Source: a virus
IMG/VR virus record: IMGVR_UViG_3300044825_000698
Coordinates: 1-64,000 of that record
Reading direction: 5' to 3' (one strand)
Length of the DNA: 64,000 bases
The notes beneath the pieces were generated by a model. It saw nothing but the letters and a program-made list of their open reading frames with translations, searched no databases and was not told the origin of the DNA. The position numbers and the translations under genes are program-made. Below, piece by piece: positions 40,386 through 49,407 of the stretch (its first letter is position 1; each line of letters opens with the position of its first letter).

Positions 40386-41610
40386 ACTTTATAAAGTACC
40401 GTACGCCGTAGTTACGGGGTTCAATGTTTATGGCCTCGGTGTATCCGGTGTTACGAGTGCGCCCACTTATTGCGTGTGAGTGGGCACCCGCCGTATTGGT
40501 AGAACCAACCCCAACCGTTGTTGTGAAATACCACGGGTACGCCCAGAAGTTAAGTGAACCAGTGGATGTTGACGACGACGAGTTAGCAATCAATATTCCA
40601 ACACCATTACCTGCTGTATGACTGTGGTCTCCGTTGGTTTGGATAACACCAGAGTCCATTTCGTGGGAGTGTTCAGGCATCTGGTTAATGGTCAAGTTAA
40701 TGCTGTTACCAGCATTGCCATAGGCAGTGGCCAAGGTACGACTACCTGACAATCCCATAAGGAAGTGACCACGGAAATCAGGAACCTTGAAAGTCAACGA
40801 ATCATTAGAACCATAGGCAGTTCCGAGAACCGAGAACAGCCCGGCGTAGGTTGTTCGGCTAATTGACTGACCATTGCACTCTAACCAGGCCAATGGGTCT
40901 GGACTTGCTGTGCCAGATACCCACGTGATAACAGCACCAACTGGGGTACCGGCTCCGACAGATGGGCCACCTGTTCCAACCTGTTCCCATGTGCCATTAA
41001 GTTTCACGTAAAGGCCAGCATCACCGGACAGGGAACTCTTGTAGTAGAGGTCGCCGTTATTACCGAAGGTGTTTGACGGAACTGCGTCTCCACGGAGAGA
41101 TGTGGATGCAACAGTCACACGCTTATCAACAATGTGGGCTTTTGTGACGTTTGCGGCACCTGACCGTAGAACAGCGGCTAGTACTACGTCGGTATTTGGG
41201 TTGACGTAGTTAGTTAAGGGAACCCCAACTACGGTGGTCAACTGACTTGGTGTTGGTGGAAATGATGGGTTGCTGGCACTGTTAGGTCCTGATAGGACCG
41301 TTAGGGCCATTGAACCATTAACAAGTCTGGCCACAACCAGATCGAATCTGGTGTTACTAGGTACTGACGGAAGAATAAGAGCAGGGTTAGATGGAATTGA
41401 ATAGACAGTTCCATCAAGCACTACGTGACCAGATGCCACCGCAACGGTGTAGTTGGCTACTGACTGGGCGGTTACTTCTCCGCCTGAAAGAACGCCAGTT
41501 GACCGGTTACCCAATAACTGAAAGTCAAGAGAATCAGGCTCCGCCTGGTCTAGAGAGTTATACCGGTTACTACCGGTCGTGTCTATCGCATTGGGGATAA
41601 CGAAGGGCAT
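40378..41610 (-). CDS. phage tail-collar fibre protein
   Basis: 410 aa. Residues 225-300 (VGAVITWVSGTASPDPLAWL, ECNGQSISRTTYAGLFSVLG, TFKVPDFRGHFLMG) are the Tail_Collar domain, as in T4 gp12. HSH motifs follow (MPEHSHEMDSG, NGDHSHTAG, AGAHSHAISG), which in gp12 bind iron at the fibre core. The N-terminal half is beta-rich like a fibre shaft. It is unusual for it to sit within the head genes, between the connector and capsid genes. Confidence 0.85.
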   Translation of the reverse strand: MPFVIPNAIDTTGSNRYNSLDQAEPDSLDFQLLGNRSTGVLSGGEVTAQSVANYTVAVASGHVVLDGTVYSIPSNPALILPSVPSNTRFDLVVARLVNGSMALTVLSGPNSASNPSFPPTPSQLTTVVGVPLTNYVNPNTDVVLAAVLRSGAANVTKAHIVDKRVTVASTSLRGDAVPSNTFGNNGDLYYKSSLSGDAGLYVKLNGTWEQVGTGGPSVGAGTPVGAVITWVSGTASPDPLAWLECNGQSISRTTYAGLFSVLGTAYGSNDSLTFKVPDFRGHFLMGLSGSRTLATAYGNAGNSINLTINQMPEHSHEMDSGVIQTNGDHSHTAGNGVGILIANSSSSTSTGSLNFWAYPWYFTTTVGVGSTNTAGAHSHAISGRTRNTGYTEAINIEPRNYGVRYFIKYA

Positions 41611-41623
41611 CTGTTACCTCTCC

Positions 41624-41875
41624 TCAGAGGGTGTCGTAGATATTCCCGCTCTTCCGTAGGTATGCGTACAGATCGGCGGGAAGACGGTAACGGGTACCAT
41701 CCTGGAAGTTGTAAACCGCATTGCCCCAGAACATCTTCCACGTTCCCTTGACCCGGCATGAAATGAGGTCATCGGCAACAACGGTTGTTGGGGTGGCGAC
41801 TTCGACTTCGTCGTAGGTAACGATGTCGTCAGAATCAACTTCTGCAAATGCATTTGTTGTACGGCGATTAGCCAT
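41624..41875 (-). CDS. small head-region protein (83 aa)
   Basis: ATG after AAGGAG. Short beta-rich protein (VVADDLISCRVKGTWKMFWG, NFQDGTRYRLPADLYAYL). Likely a minor virion or head completion protein by position after the capsid gene. No family recognised. Confidence 0.62.
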   Translation of the reverse strand: MANRRTTNAFAEVDSDDIVTYDEVEVATPTTVVADDLISCRVKGTWKMFWGNAVYNFQDGTRYRLPADLYAYLRKSGNIYDTL

Positions 41876-41909
41876 TATTGGACTCCTTATTGTGTTGACT
41901 AGAAAGTTA

Positions 41910-41939
41910 ATGGCGGGGGCAGTTTCCCACCCCCGCCAT
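41910..41939 (-). terminator. hairpin directly after the major capsid gene
   Basis: Ten-base arms ATGGCGGGGG/CCCCCGCCAT around a ten-base loop, 24 bases downstream of the capsid stop; followed on the leftward strand by TAACTTTCT. A partial terminator after the capsid gene would help keep capsid mRNA abundant. A second short palindrome (GAACCTTAGGTTC) overlaps the capsid stop at 41952-41964. Confidence 0.7.
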
Positions 41940-41962
41940 CATACCTTACATGAACCTTAGGT

Positions 41963-43042
41963 TCAGGAGATTGCGCCACCCAAGGTGTTGAGGATGACAC
42001 GGGACTCGTGGGTGATGACACCGAAGCCCCAGATTGCGTACCATGCGAGACCGTGCTCACGACCGAAGTCGATGACACCGCCGTCACGGAGTTCAACTGG
42101 GAGCGAAATAGCATGACCGAAGGCGTTGTCACCGATCATGATTGCGCTGTACGAGTCGGCTGTTGGGGCCTGGGCACCGCCGGTGTTCGGGTCGAGGTCA
42201 GCGGGGATGCTGAGACCCTTCTTGACCTGAGTGGTCTCGATGAACACCACGTCGTAGAGACGACCGATTTCACCAAGCATGAAGTTGCCGGGGGCGGCGT
42301 ACTTGGTGACTTCGATGAACTCTGGCCAGTCACGGAGCGAACGGCTCTGCGACGGGTGGACGAAGCACACGTAGGTGTCGCCCAGACGGGGGATGTTCTG
42401 ACCAGCGAGGACTTCGACAGCGTCCTTGATCGAGGCCGGGCTGAGGTAGCCAGGGGCACTGGCTGAACCGAGGGTACCGGCATCGTAGGGGCTGATCGAG
42501 CCACGGGTAGCGGCGGCAGTGCGACCGAACACAACACTCGGGGCCACAGCGGAGCCACCACCGAAGGGGACGCCGTTAGCGTAGAGGGTGTTACGGGCCT
42601 GGATGTCCATGCTCTGGGCCATGTGACGACCGAGGAGGCGTGAGGACGAAGCCATAACGTCGTCGAACGATGCGTTGAGAAGCAGTTCGGTGACGGCTAC
42701 GGCCTGACCATGCTCCGATACGGTGATCTGGATCTGGCTTGCTGACAGGGCCACTGGCTCCATACGTACACCTTCGGTGAGTGTTGCACCGGTGCTCTCG
42801 TTGACCGAGAGGTTGTTGTAACGCATGAAGTTGATGGTAAGACCGGGCATAACGCCGAGTTCGGTCTTCTTTACAGCAAACTGCTCGAACCGAAGTACGG
42901 GCATGGCCTGGAAAAGGATTTCCTTCGACCAAATCTGCTGGATTGCGGGTGAGAGGGTGCTGTCACTGGAGTAACCGGTCGTTGAAATGCTCTGTAGACC
43001 GGCTCCGGTAACCGCACCTCCTTGGGGGGCGGGAAATGCCAT
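41963..43042 (-). CDS. major capsid protein (HK97 fold, N4 gp56-like)
   Basis: 359 aa, ATG after GGAG. Pattern IWSKEILFQAMPVLRFEQFA, TINFMRYNNLSVNE, LTEGVRMEPVALSASQIQIT, MAQSMDIQARNTLYANG and CFVHPSQSRSLRDWPEFIEV is that of the N4 gp56-type major capsid family. About 360 aa is a normal length. Follows a coiled-coil scaffold gene, as expected. Confidence 0.9.
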   Translation of the reverse strand: MAFPAPQGGAVTGAGLQSISTTGYSSDSTLSPAIQQIWSKEILFQAMPVLRFEQFAVKKTELGVMPGLTINFMRYNNLSVNESTGATLTEGVRMEPVALSASQIQITVSEHGQAVAVTELLLNASFDDVMASSSRLLGRHMAQSMDIQARNTLYANGVPFGGGSAVAPSVVFGRTAAATRGSISPYDAGTLGSASAPGYLSPASIKDAVEVLAGQNIPRLGDTYVCFVHPSQSRSLRDWPEFIEVTKYAAPGNFMLGEIGRLYDVVFIETTQVKKGLSIPADLDPNTGGAQAPTADSYSAIMIGDNAFGHAISLPVELRDGGVIDFGREHGLAWYAIWGFGVITHESRVILNTLGGAIS

Positions 43043-43076
43043 TGTTTATCCTCCGATGGATAGTTGTTGATGGGTT

Positions 43077-43847
43077 TTAGAACCGACCTCTGGAAGGCCG
43101 AGCCTGTAGGAGCCTCTCACGCATCTTCACGTACTGATCCATCGGCATATTGCGGATATCCTCCGCGCTCATCGTTTGGTATTCCTGTTGGTTTTCCAGT
43201 GGCCCAGTGGGAGGAGCCGTTACCGGTGCCCCCCGCAGACGAGTCGTTTGACCCGCCTGTTGGATTGACTCTATAATAGCACTACTTCTGTCACGAAGTA
43301 CGGCAATAGAGTTTTCTATTTCTTCCTCATTATTTCCCGAGACTAGATCTCGTAGTTCGGGGATAATGGTCTCCTGTTCGTCCTGGAGCCTCCGTTGACG
43401 GTAGGACTCTAGTGATTGGAGATACCGCTCCTTTTCAAGGAGGGCTTCCTGCGCCTGGCGCTGTTGCTCCAGTTCGTTAAAGCGTACTTTCCACTCTTCC
43501 TCGACCTGGTTCAGGCGCTTATTGAACTCATCCTCACGCTTGGCAAGGAGATCCTTAGCGGAAAGTTCTTCCATCTCTCGCTGACGGAGCAGTTCGGCTT
43601 CTGCACGAGCCTTTTCCTCAGCGGCCTTAATGGCCTCTTCTCGCTCTTTACTTAGGACACTCAACTGCTCTTCCATGCTCTTAACACGGGTGTCGGCATC
43701 CTCAAGACGCTTGTACATCTTGTCTTTCTCCTGCTGACGGATCTTCTGCACGTCATCCTCGGAGAACAGACGCTGTTGTTCCGTCTTTACTTCAGGAGTG
43801 GGTTCGACGGGAATCTGAATCCCGTCCTCAATGGACTGCTTTGCCAT
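43077..43847 (-). CDS. capsid scaffold protein
   Basis: 256 aa. Residues 25-150 form one long coiled coil (EDDVQKIRQQEKDKMYKRLE, REEAIKAAEEKARAEAELLR), then a disordered Pro-rich link and a short C-terminal helix (MPMDQYVKMRERLLQA) likely to bind the capsid protein. Typical size, charge and location (between portal and capsid genes). No protease is seen in the window, so proteolytic removal cannot be claimed. Confidence 0.85.
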   Translation of the reverse strand: MAKQSIEDGIQIPVEPTPEVKTEQQRLFSEDDVQKIRQQEKDKMYKRLEDADTRVKSMEEQLSVLSKEREEAIKAAEEKARAEAELLRQREMEELSAKDLLAKREDEFNKRLNQVEEEWKVRFNELEQQRQAQEALLEKERYLQSLESYRQRRLQDEQETIIPELRDLVSGNNEEEIENSIAVLRDRSSAIIESIQQAGQTTRLRGAPVTAPPTGPLENQQEYQTMSAEDIRNMPMDQYVKMRERLLQARPSRGRF

Positions 43848-43900
43848 ATCTTTACCTCGTTTGGTTAGGCGTTTATTGACTTGTTTTAAGCGACTTCTAA

Positions 43901-45592
43901 TTATTCTTCGTCAGGTACACGGCGCTGGGCGAACCTGGCTCCGTATGCCCGTTGGACAATCTTGTTCATTGTGTCTAACTCAGGACCACCTACGGCAGTA
44001 CCTGGCAGAGTTCCGCCTTCTTGGCCTTGCCCTGCGTTTGTTACATTAGCACCACCAGCAGACACTACGCTGGAAGTGCCGTCGGCTTGGGGCAATAAGC
44101 CCGTCGCCATCATAACAGCCTGTGAAATCTGTGCACGAAGCATGTCGAGCGCACCCTGATCGATGGCGTCGTCACGCAGTTCTTCAAAGATCTCGCCCAT
44201 CTTCTCGTTCGGGAACTCTTCACCCAAGATTCGGAGAGCGCCACGCTTGGATTCCAGACCGAGTCCCATCTTGGCCTGGACTTCGTTGAGTTTGATAAGT
44301 ACATCAACGGGTAGCGGTTCAGGCCAGTGAACAGTCGTCTGATAGGTAAGAGGATCAGCCGGGTCCAACTGAGTGAGTTGGTCTGGCTCGGGGACTTCGG
44401 CAACAGACGGGTTATAGATGAGCATCTCGGGCTGGAATACCGCCGCCGTCTTGATAACGATCTCGTTGATCTTCTCAAGGCCCTTAGTGAAATGAATCCG
44501 CTTCATGTGATAGCGATTCATCATCGGCTGGTACTGGATAGCCAAGGCTACGCCCGAAGTATTGGATACTGGCTGGAACTGGCCTAGGGCGGTCTCAGGA
44601 ACGCCAGTTATCTCGTGCATGGCCCGCTTCAGGAACGTGATGTATTCCAGAGCGCCCGCCATGTTGCCACGGGACTCCAGATTGAACACCTGGGAGTCCT
44701 TGGGAAGACCGGCCCATACCTTCTTAGGGCCTCGCTCCAACTGGCTTGCCTTAGCGCCGGTAATGATCGTTACAGGGGCGGCGTGATAGTTGATGATGTC
44801 CGATACTTCGGTCATCTTCTCGTTCAACTCACGATTCAGGGGAATGATGTCCCAAATGTCCGATTGTCCCCAGGGCGAGGAAGAAATCGTCATGTTAGGA
44901 ATGTGGACAACCGGAATCTGACCAATGGGGTTGGGGTATTGGTCGATCAGTTCGTCGTTGATGTACTGCTCGATACTGTCGTCTGTAAGGATCTCAGTAA
45001 AGGTGTAAACCTGTCGTGTTCCTTCGGGTGAAGTCCCCCAGAAGCGATACTTCAACTTGAAGCGGAGCAGACGATCACGGTCGTGTGGGTGGTACTCGGG
45101 GAAACAGTGTGCCGGGTTGAGCGGGATGATGCGAATACGCCCCTCGTGTGGAACCCCCAGCGGATCTACATAAGGATCTTCAAAAGCAATCTTAACGAAG
45201 CAGTCTCCGGTTACACCGGCTAACTGACCCATCTCCCATAGAACGTGGTGCTTGTTATTGTGCTGTTCCCAAACCTTATGTAGAAGGTGGGGAATGATCG
45301 CACCGTTCTGCTCGGGTACTTTCCACTGGACACCCTTACCGAAGCAGAAGTTAGTGATGTAGTCCGACATCGTACGGGTGTAGTTCATGGTCACATTGCT
45401 CTCGCCCATTTCACGGCGATAAGACCAGTGGTGTCCCAAATACCAGGCCCAGCAGGCGCTGTAGCGGTTTAGACGGGGGCCATGTACTTCAAACTCTTCG
45501 TCAGCCAGTTCAACTAAGCCAAGCGGCGAAATAGCGACGGTTAGGTCGCTGGAAGAAGCACGGTAACTTGGCGACCAGAAATCAATGGGCAT
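43901..45592 (-). CDS. portal protein
   Basis: 563 aa. Pattern LNRELNEKMTEVSDIINYHA, GVPETALGQFQPVSNTSGVA and MHEITGVPE is that of phage portal proteins (SPP1/HK97-like class), with the stem and crown segments in order. The C-terminal 90 residues are Gly-rich. Twelve copies form the DNA gate. Upstream of the scaffold gene, in normal order. Confidence 0.9.
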   Translation of the reverse strand: MPIDFWSPSYRASSSDLTVAISPLGLVELADEEFEVHGPRLNRYSACWAWYLGHHWSYRREMGESNVTMNYTRTMSDYITNFCFGKGVQWKVPEQNGAIIPHLLHKVWEQHNNKHHVLWEMGQLAGVTGDCFVKIAFEDPYVDPLGVPHEGRIRIIPLNPAHCFPEYHPHDRDRLLRFKLKYRFWGTSPEGTRQVYTFTEILTDDSIEQYINDELIDQYPNPIGQIPVVHIPNMTISSSPWGQSDIWDIIPLNRELNEKMTEVSDIINYHAAPVTIITGAKASQLERGPKKVWAGLPKDSQVFNLESRGNMAGALEYITFLKRAMHEITGVPETALGQFQPVSNTSGVALAIQYQPMMNRYHMKRIHFTKGLEKINEIVIKTAAVFQPEMLIYNPSVAEVPEPDQLTQLDPADPLTYQTTVHWPEPLPVDVLIKLNEVQAKMGLGLESKRGALRILGEEFPNEKMGEIFEELRDDAIDQGALDMLRAQISQAVMMATGLLPQADGTSSVVSAGGANVTNAGQGQEGGTLPGTAVGGPELDTMNKIVQRAYGARFAQRRVPDEE

Positions 45593-45616
45593 TGAGTCAT
45601 CCTACATGTAAACGGA

Positions 45617-45916
45617 TTACTTATTTATATTAGCAGGAACTGGGATCTTTGTTATAGAAACGACCCACGACTCTGGGATGTGCACCGGGTTGCTGTAAAT
45701 CACGTCGTCTGTGTCTTCGTACAGATACGTGGAAATAACGGTGATGTAGCCGTCTAAATAGTTCGGAAGCAACCAGCCACACGTAACGGGTTCGGCTATT
45801 TCTGGTTTGTATTCCTGTGGATCAAACCAGCCGTTAGGACCATCAAAGGCGTCTTGCCATTTGACAACAACGAGGTCTAGTGCACGATGTTTATAGTGCT
45901 TCTGTTTCTTGGCCAT
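45617..45916 (-). CDS. hypothetical protein (99 aa)
   Basis: Starts MAKKQKHYKHRALDLVVVKW and later VTCGWLLPNYLDGYITVIST. Small alpha/beta protein between the portal and metallophosphoesterase genes. Length and WxxA... ISTY pattern recall small phage proteins of unknown role. Nothing more is visible. Confidence 0.62.
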   Translation of the reverse strand: MAKKQKHYKHRALDLVVVKWQDAFDGPNGWFDPQEYKPEIAEPVTCGWLLPNYLDGYITVISTYLYEDTDDVIYSNPVHIPESWVVSITKIPVPANINK

Positions 45917-45931
45917 AGCCGCAATGGTAGG

Positions 45932-47083
45932 TCAAGCGGCGGTGTACTCGTTGCCCCGCCATATGGCACGGCCATTACGAATGTGTACGATCTCCTTAGA
46001 CCAGGAGCCGTCGGCGGCTACCGTAACAATGCCGACCCCTTGTTGCCAGTTCTCCCAGCGCTTCACAGGACGCCCTGTAATCGTCGTCCCGCCCTTGGTA
46101 GAGGGAATACTGCCATCGACCCTGGATAGGCACCCAGGAGACCAAGCATTGACCACTACAGGCTCACCATCGACCTCAAAGGTTTCGTAGTGGTCTTGTA
46201 TACGGTGTATATGACCCTGAACCATCGACTGGCGCTCGTTCTTAGCCACGGCAGATACGGTCAACCGTTCTCCGTGTACGGCATACAGCGGAGTCTGGTG
46301 GTCTCCACCGGTGGCCAGTCTCACTCGACCTGCCGGATAGCCATCATGGTATGTCACGCCGAGGTCTTCTAACCGCAATAAGGATTGAAGCGACAAGACG
46401 GGCCACTCCTCTGGAGCGTTGGCCCGTCGAAGCCGTAGAGCGGCCATAGCGTTCTTGGTGATGGCGATGGGCAGACGGTTATCGTGGTTGCCTTCCATCA
46501 TGTGGATTTCACAACCCGTTGGAGACTCCGCCTTCTGTTCGGCCAAATACTGATGCGTACGGTCGATAGTCGGCTGGGTAGTCATTACGAACTCGGGGCT
46601 GACCAAGAACTTGGACGACCACTCCGGGAAGTCACAGGTATCACCGAGGTTGACAATGACTGACGGCTTACACTCACGGATTAGTTGGAGCGATACGTTG
46701 ATGGCGACTTCGTCGTGGAAGGGGTCCAGCGTTCCGTCTTCGTAACGTCGATATCCGATCTGCGGGTCCGGGGCAATGAAGATGACCTTCTCAGTGCGCT
46801 TGGGGTCAGGCTTGATTGTTGACTTGACAATCGTGGGTTTGCACGGTTGTACAACAGGCCATTCAGGCCCCGATTCCCAACTAGGCGAGAAGGCAATGGC
46901 AGTAAGATCATGGATCTCTGCTTCGCCCTCGTCGTTCTTAGTTAGCGTCTGATAGAGGGAGACCTTCTGGATGTTGCCTACATCGTTTACATCGATGTTA
47001 TGGCGATCCAGTAGATCGGCAAGTTTGCCCAACTTCTGACGTGTGTTATCTGGGTTGGCCAGGTCCTTGGCAAGATCACTCAC
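45932..47083 (-). CDS. calcineurin-like metallophosphoesterase
   Basis: 383 aa, GTG start in a GTGAGTGA overlap with the HTH gene. Motifs in order: APDPQIG, VIVNLGDTCDFPEW, MMEGNHDNR, and VQGHIHRIQDH, matching the metal-binding D-x-H/Q, GD, GNHD/E and GHxH motifs of the family. The first 90 residues may be a helix-rich DNA-binding domain. Could cut nucleotides or DNA ends; a role in packaging is suggested only by position before the portal gene. Confidence 0.85.
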   Translation of the reverse strand: MSDLAKDLANPDNTRQKLGKLADLLDRHNIDVNDVGNIQKVSLYQTLTKNDEGEAEIHDLTAIAFSPSWESGPEWPVVQPCKPTIVKSTIKPDPKRTEKVIFIAPDPQIGYRRYEDGTLDPFHDEVAINVSLQLIRECKPSVIVNLGDTCDFPEWSSKFLVSPEFVMTTQPTIDRTHQYLAEQKAESPTGCEIHMMEGNHDNRLPIAITKNAMAALRLRRANAPEEWPVLSLQSLLRLEDLGVTYHDGYPAGRVRLATGGDHQTPLYAVHGERLTVSAVAKNERQSMVQGHIHRIQDHYETFEVDGEPVVVNAWSPGCLSRVDGSIPSTKGGTTITGRPVKRWENWQQGVGIVTVAADGSWSKEIVHIRNGRAIWRGNEYTAA

Positions 47084-47348
47084 AACTGCACTTCCCCGTT
47101 ACGTGGCGTGCGATAGTGCTTGAACTAATCGGATGCCCATTCTTCTTAAGAACGTCAGCCAACCATGTATACGAGTACACACGTGCTCTACCTTCTCCTG
47201 TGTCTGTCTTTACACGTTCAAGAGCGTTCTCGACGGCTGTGCGTTCCTCATCGGAGAGCGCCGCAAGTAGGCGAGTGAAAGCGCAGATCATCTTCACGTT
47301 TGATGGCTCGCGTGACAGGAGATCGGCTACTAGGCCGTGTTCAGACAT
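47076..47348 (-). CDS. helix-turn-helix protein, terminase-small-like (90 aa)
   Basis: ATG after AGGAG. The C-terminal half VYSYTWLADVLKKNGHPISS followed by STIARHVTGKCSC has the shape of an HTH; the first half is a helix pair. Its position near packaging and portal genes would suit a small terminase subunit, but a regulator is also possible. Confidence 0.7.
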   Translation of the reverse strand: MSEHGLVADLLSREPSNVKMICAFTRLLAALSDEERTAVENALERVKTDTGEGRARVYSYTWLADVLKKNGHPISSSTIARHVTGKCSCE

Positions 47349-47373
47349 GCGAAACTCCTAATTGTGATGGCGG

Positions 47374-47535
47374 TTATGCGGCGGTTACGCTCCGACCATT
47401 ATAGGGTTTCTTGACGGGGTTGGCAAGCACTGTCAATGACTGTATTACTTGCATGAGATTGCGCTCTTCATCGGTGCCACGTGGGGCAACTCGGGAAAGA
47501 AAATACAGGGCTACCTGTGCCTCTGATGGTGACAT
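47374..47535 (-). CDS. small protein (53 aa)
   Basis: ATG 5 bases after a perfect AGGAGG, which supports translation. Sequence MSPSEAQVALYFLSRVAPRG and DEERNLMQVIQSLTVLANPV is helical. Unknown function; in the same leftward group as the HTH gene. Confidence 0.72.
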   Translation of the reverse strand: MSPSEAQVALYFLSRVAPRGTDEERNLMQVIQSLTVLANPVKKPYNGRSVTAA

Positions 47536-47598
47536 CGTGTCCTCCTATTGTTTCACGGAACACGACTTTACCAAAGGTGTCAAGTACCTCGATACATC

Positions 47599-48363
47599 TC
47601 ACTTAGGCTTACGTTGACGCAGTGGGATGTCTGCTTCCGTCTTAGGACGAGCCGGTGTACGTGTTTTACGAAGATTCTTAAGACTTTCCTTTACGTACTG
47701 TGCGGCACCCTTCTCTTTGAACGGTTTGGGCTTTAGTCCCATGCTACGAGATATCTCACCGGCTTCTACTCCTATTGCTTCCTGAAGCCCAGGAGTAATA
47801 CGGACACGGCGACGACCGGACTCTTCTGATACACCAAGGTCTTCAACAGTTGGGTTATACCCCTCACGACCTTTCCACTGATCCTTGTTCAGATAATCAG
47901 GAATCGGGATGTCCCCTTCGTAACCTTTCTTACCGAGGTTACCAATAGCCGCTTGTTTCCCCTGTACGCCGATGTGCATCGCCGCCTCAAGACCCTCTGG
48001 TGTGCGGGGAGTAGCAACAGACGTATCCATCTGGACGACCCCTGTGTCCGGGTCGAGCCACCCGCCCATAATCATGGAAGCGCCTTTGGTTCCTAGAATC
48101 TTACGATTCTTCTCGTTGAACTCACGCATCTGGTCTGCGGCGGAACGGCCCTCAGTTAATGATACCTCTGCGGCACGCCCGCCCTCGGGGGCAAACCCTG
48201 TAGAGAACACATCACGAGCGGGACGGCCAACTCCGGGACCCGAGGTACGGATACTAAAACCTTCCCCTGGTTTCGGAGCATTACGGGTAATTTCCCCTGG
48301 CTTATTAGGCTCATCAAATGTCAACTCACCGGGGTATCTAACTTTACGCCTACGTCTGTCCAC
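47599..48363 (-). CDS. hypothetical basic protein (254 aa)
   Basis: GTG start after GGAGGAGC. Only residues 90-150 look ordered (KGASMIMGGWLDPDTGVVQM and TPEGLEAAMHIGVQGKQAAI); the rest is Arg/Pro/Gly-rich and disordered. The ordered part vaguely recalls toxin-like phage head domains, but no family is recognised. The neighbour 48541 has a similar style. Confidence 0.66.
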   Translation of the reverse strand: MDRRRRKVRYPGELTFDEPNKPGEITRNAPKPGEGFSIRTSGPGVGRPARDVFSTGFAPEGGRAAEVSLTEGRSAADQMREFNEKNRKILGTKGASMIMGGWLDPDTGVVQMDTSVATPRTPEGLEAAMHIGVQGKQAAIGNLGKKGYEGDIPIPDYLNKDQWKGREGYNPTVEDLGVSEESGRRRVRITPGLQEAIGVEAGEISRSMGLKPKPFKEKGAAQYVKESLKNLRKTRTPARPKTEADIPLRQRKPK

Positions 48364-48365
48364 GG

Positions 48366-48401
48366 TTGCTCCTCCAGATGTACCTTGGTATAGTACCAGA
48401 C
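48366..48401 (+). promoter_or_regulatory. candidate rightward promoter for a leaderless gene
   Basis: TTGCTC at 48366-48371, a 17-base spacer and TATAGT at 48389-48394; the likely start site falls at about 48401-48402, at the ATG. The -10 is inside the palindrome TGGTA-TAG-TACCA (48386-48398), so it may be regulated. The -35 matches only the TTG half well. Confidence 0.45.
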
Positions 48402-48563
48402 ATGAGTATTAATATGAGTGACGAAGACTTTGCGGCAGTATACGAGGCCGTGCAATTCTTTAATGAAATGGGAGAAGATTCAGATATAAACTATTCTCTG
48501 GATCTACTGGAAATTGCCCAAGAGATTCTTGATAAGTACGTCAGTCAAATAAATCCCAGTTGA
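48402..48563 (+). CDS. lone rightward acidic protein (53 aa)
   Basis: MSINMSDEDFAAVYEAVQFF and NYSLDLLEIAQEILDKYVSQ: an acidic, well-composed two-helix protein, opposite in strand to the whole structural block and exactly filling the gap between two leftward genes, with a 23-base tail-to-tail overlap. No SD is seen before either ATG, but a promoter spaced for a leaderless mRNA precedes it. Function unknown; could be a regulator or an immunity-type protein. Confidence 0.5.
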   Translation: MSINMSDEDFAAVYEAVQFFNEMGEDSDINYSLDLLEIAQEILDKYVSQINPS

Positions 48564-49407
48564 GATGGCTTAACCGTCCCATGTCTACTGGTTTTCCAGT
48601 ACTGGTCATGTATGGTTCACCTTTACGTGGGATTCCCACTTTCCTTTGGCCACCCTTTGCCGTAGGCCGACTCATTTCAATATCTTTACCAGCCAACCAA
48701 AGGGCGGCTTGAGCCTGATTTCCTACGTGCAGACCTCGGACACCACGCCCTGCCAAAGTTGAGTACACATCGGCCATCCGTTCAAAACGGCTTGAGCCTT
48801 GTTTGTATGGGTGTGAAGATCCTTTAACTAGGTCGGCACTTGTTATCCCACGAGGGTAACTTCGTGATGGTCGCATTTCGTTAGCGATCATGTCGTAGGC
48901 CCGAAAGTCCACGGTAACCTCAGGACCCTCAGGATCTAAGATATTACGGAAGAATGAGTTTGTCTTAGGGTTTGTACGGCGGTTAAGAACTTCTTCTGGG
49001 TCTGCTCCACGATGCATTTGTAATGCTCGTCCAATGTTCCTGTCTGTCGAAACACTAAGACCCGGATAGTGCTCCTTTAGTAGATTCTTTACTTCACTAC
49101 TACGACTATTGCGTAAAGAACTTCTTTGAATCATCTGCTCGTGTTCTGGTGTTAAACGCAATAAATCATGAAAAGCAGACTTATTCTGTTCCCACTCTGT
49201 TCCAGCAGATAAGGCAGATATTACCCCAGCGGCACTACGTGTGGATGTTCCAAACTCTCTACCGGCCTGACGGGTTATGTCATGAGCCTGCGGATACCAG
49301 TTCTTACCCGCTTCTATATGATGTTCAGGGATTGTTTCAGCAAAGTTAGACATACGTCTTACGATTGCCGCCATTTGACGTTGGTTAAAGATATCAAAAC
49401 CAGCCAT
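48541..49407 (-). CDS. DUF7178-like, HhH-glycosylase-shaped protein (288 aa)
   Basis: Residues 40-75 (AAGVISALSAGTEWEQNKSAF) and 140-180 (KTNSFFRNILDPEGPEVTVD followed by FRAYDMI) recall phage proteins labelled DUF7178, which look like helix-hairpin-helix base-excision glycosylases with a VTxD motif. The catalytic Lys/Asp pair cannot be confirmed. Sits between virion-type unknowns; it may be a DNA-binding virion protein rather than an enzyme. Overlaps the next gene by one base. Confidence 0.66.
   Translation of the reverse strand: MAGFDIFNQRQMAAIVRRMSNFAETIPEHHIEAGKNWYPQAHDITRQAGREFGTSTRSAAGVISALSAGTEWEQNKSAFHDLLRLTPEHEQMIQRSSLRNSRSSEVKNLLKEHYPGLSVSTDRNIGRALQMHRGADPEEVLNRRTNPKTNSFFRNILDPEGPEVTVDFRAYDMIANEMRPSRSYPRGITSADLVKGSSHPYKQGSSRFERMADVYSTLAGRGVRGLHVGNQAQAALWLAGKDIEMSRPTAKGGQRKVGIPRKGEPYMTSTGKPVDMGRLSHLNWDLFD

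Noticed and set aside
47545-47585. Leftward TTGACA box at about 47575 as a promoter
   Set aside because: No acceptable -10 box is present at 16-18 bases, so it is left out.
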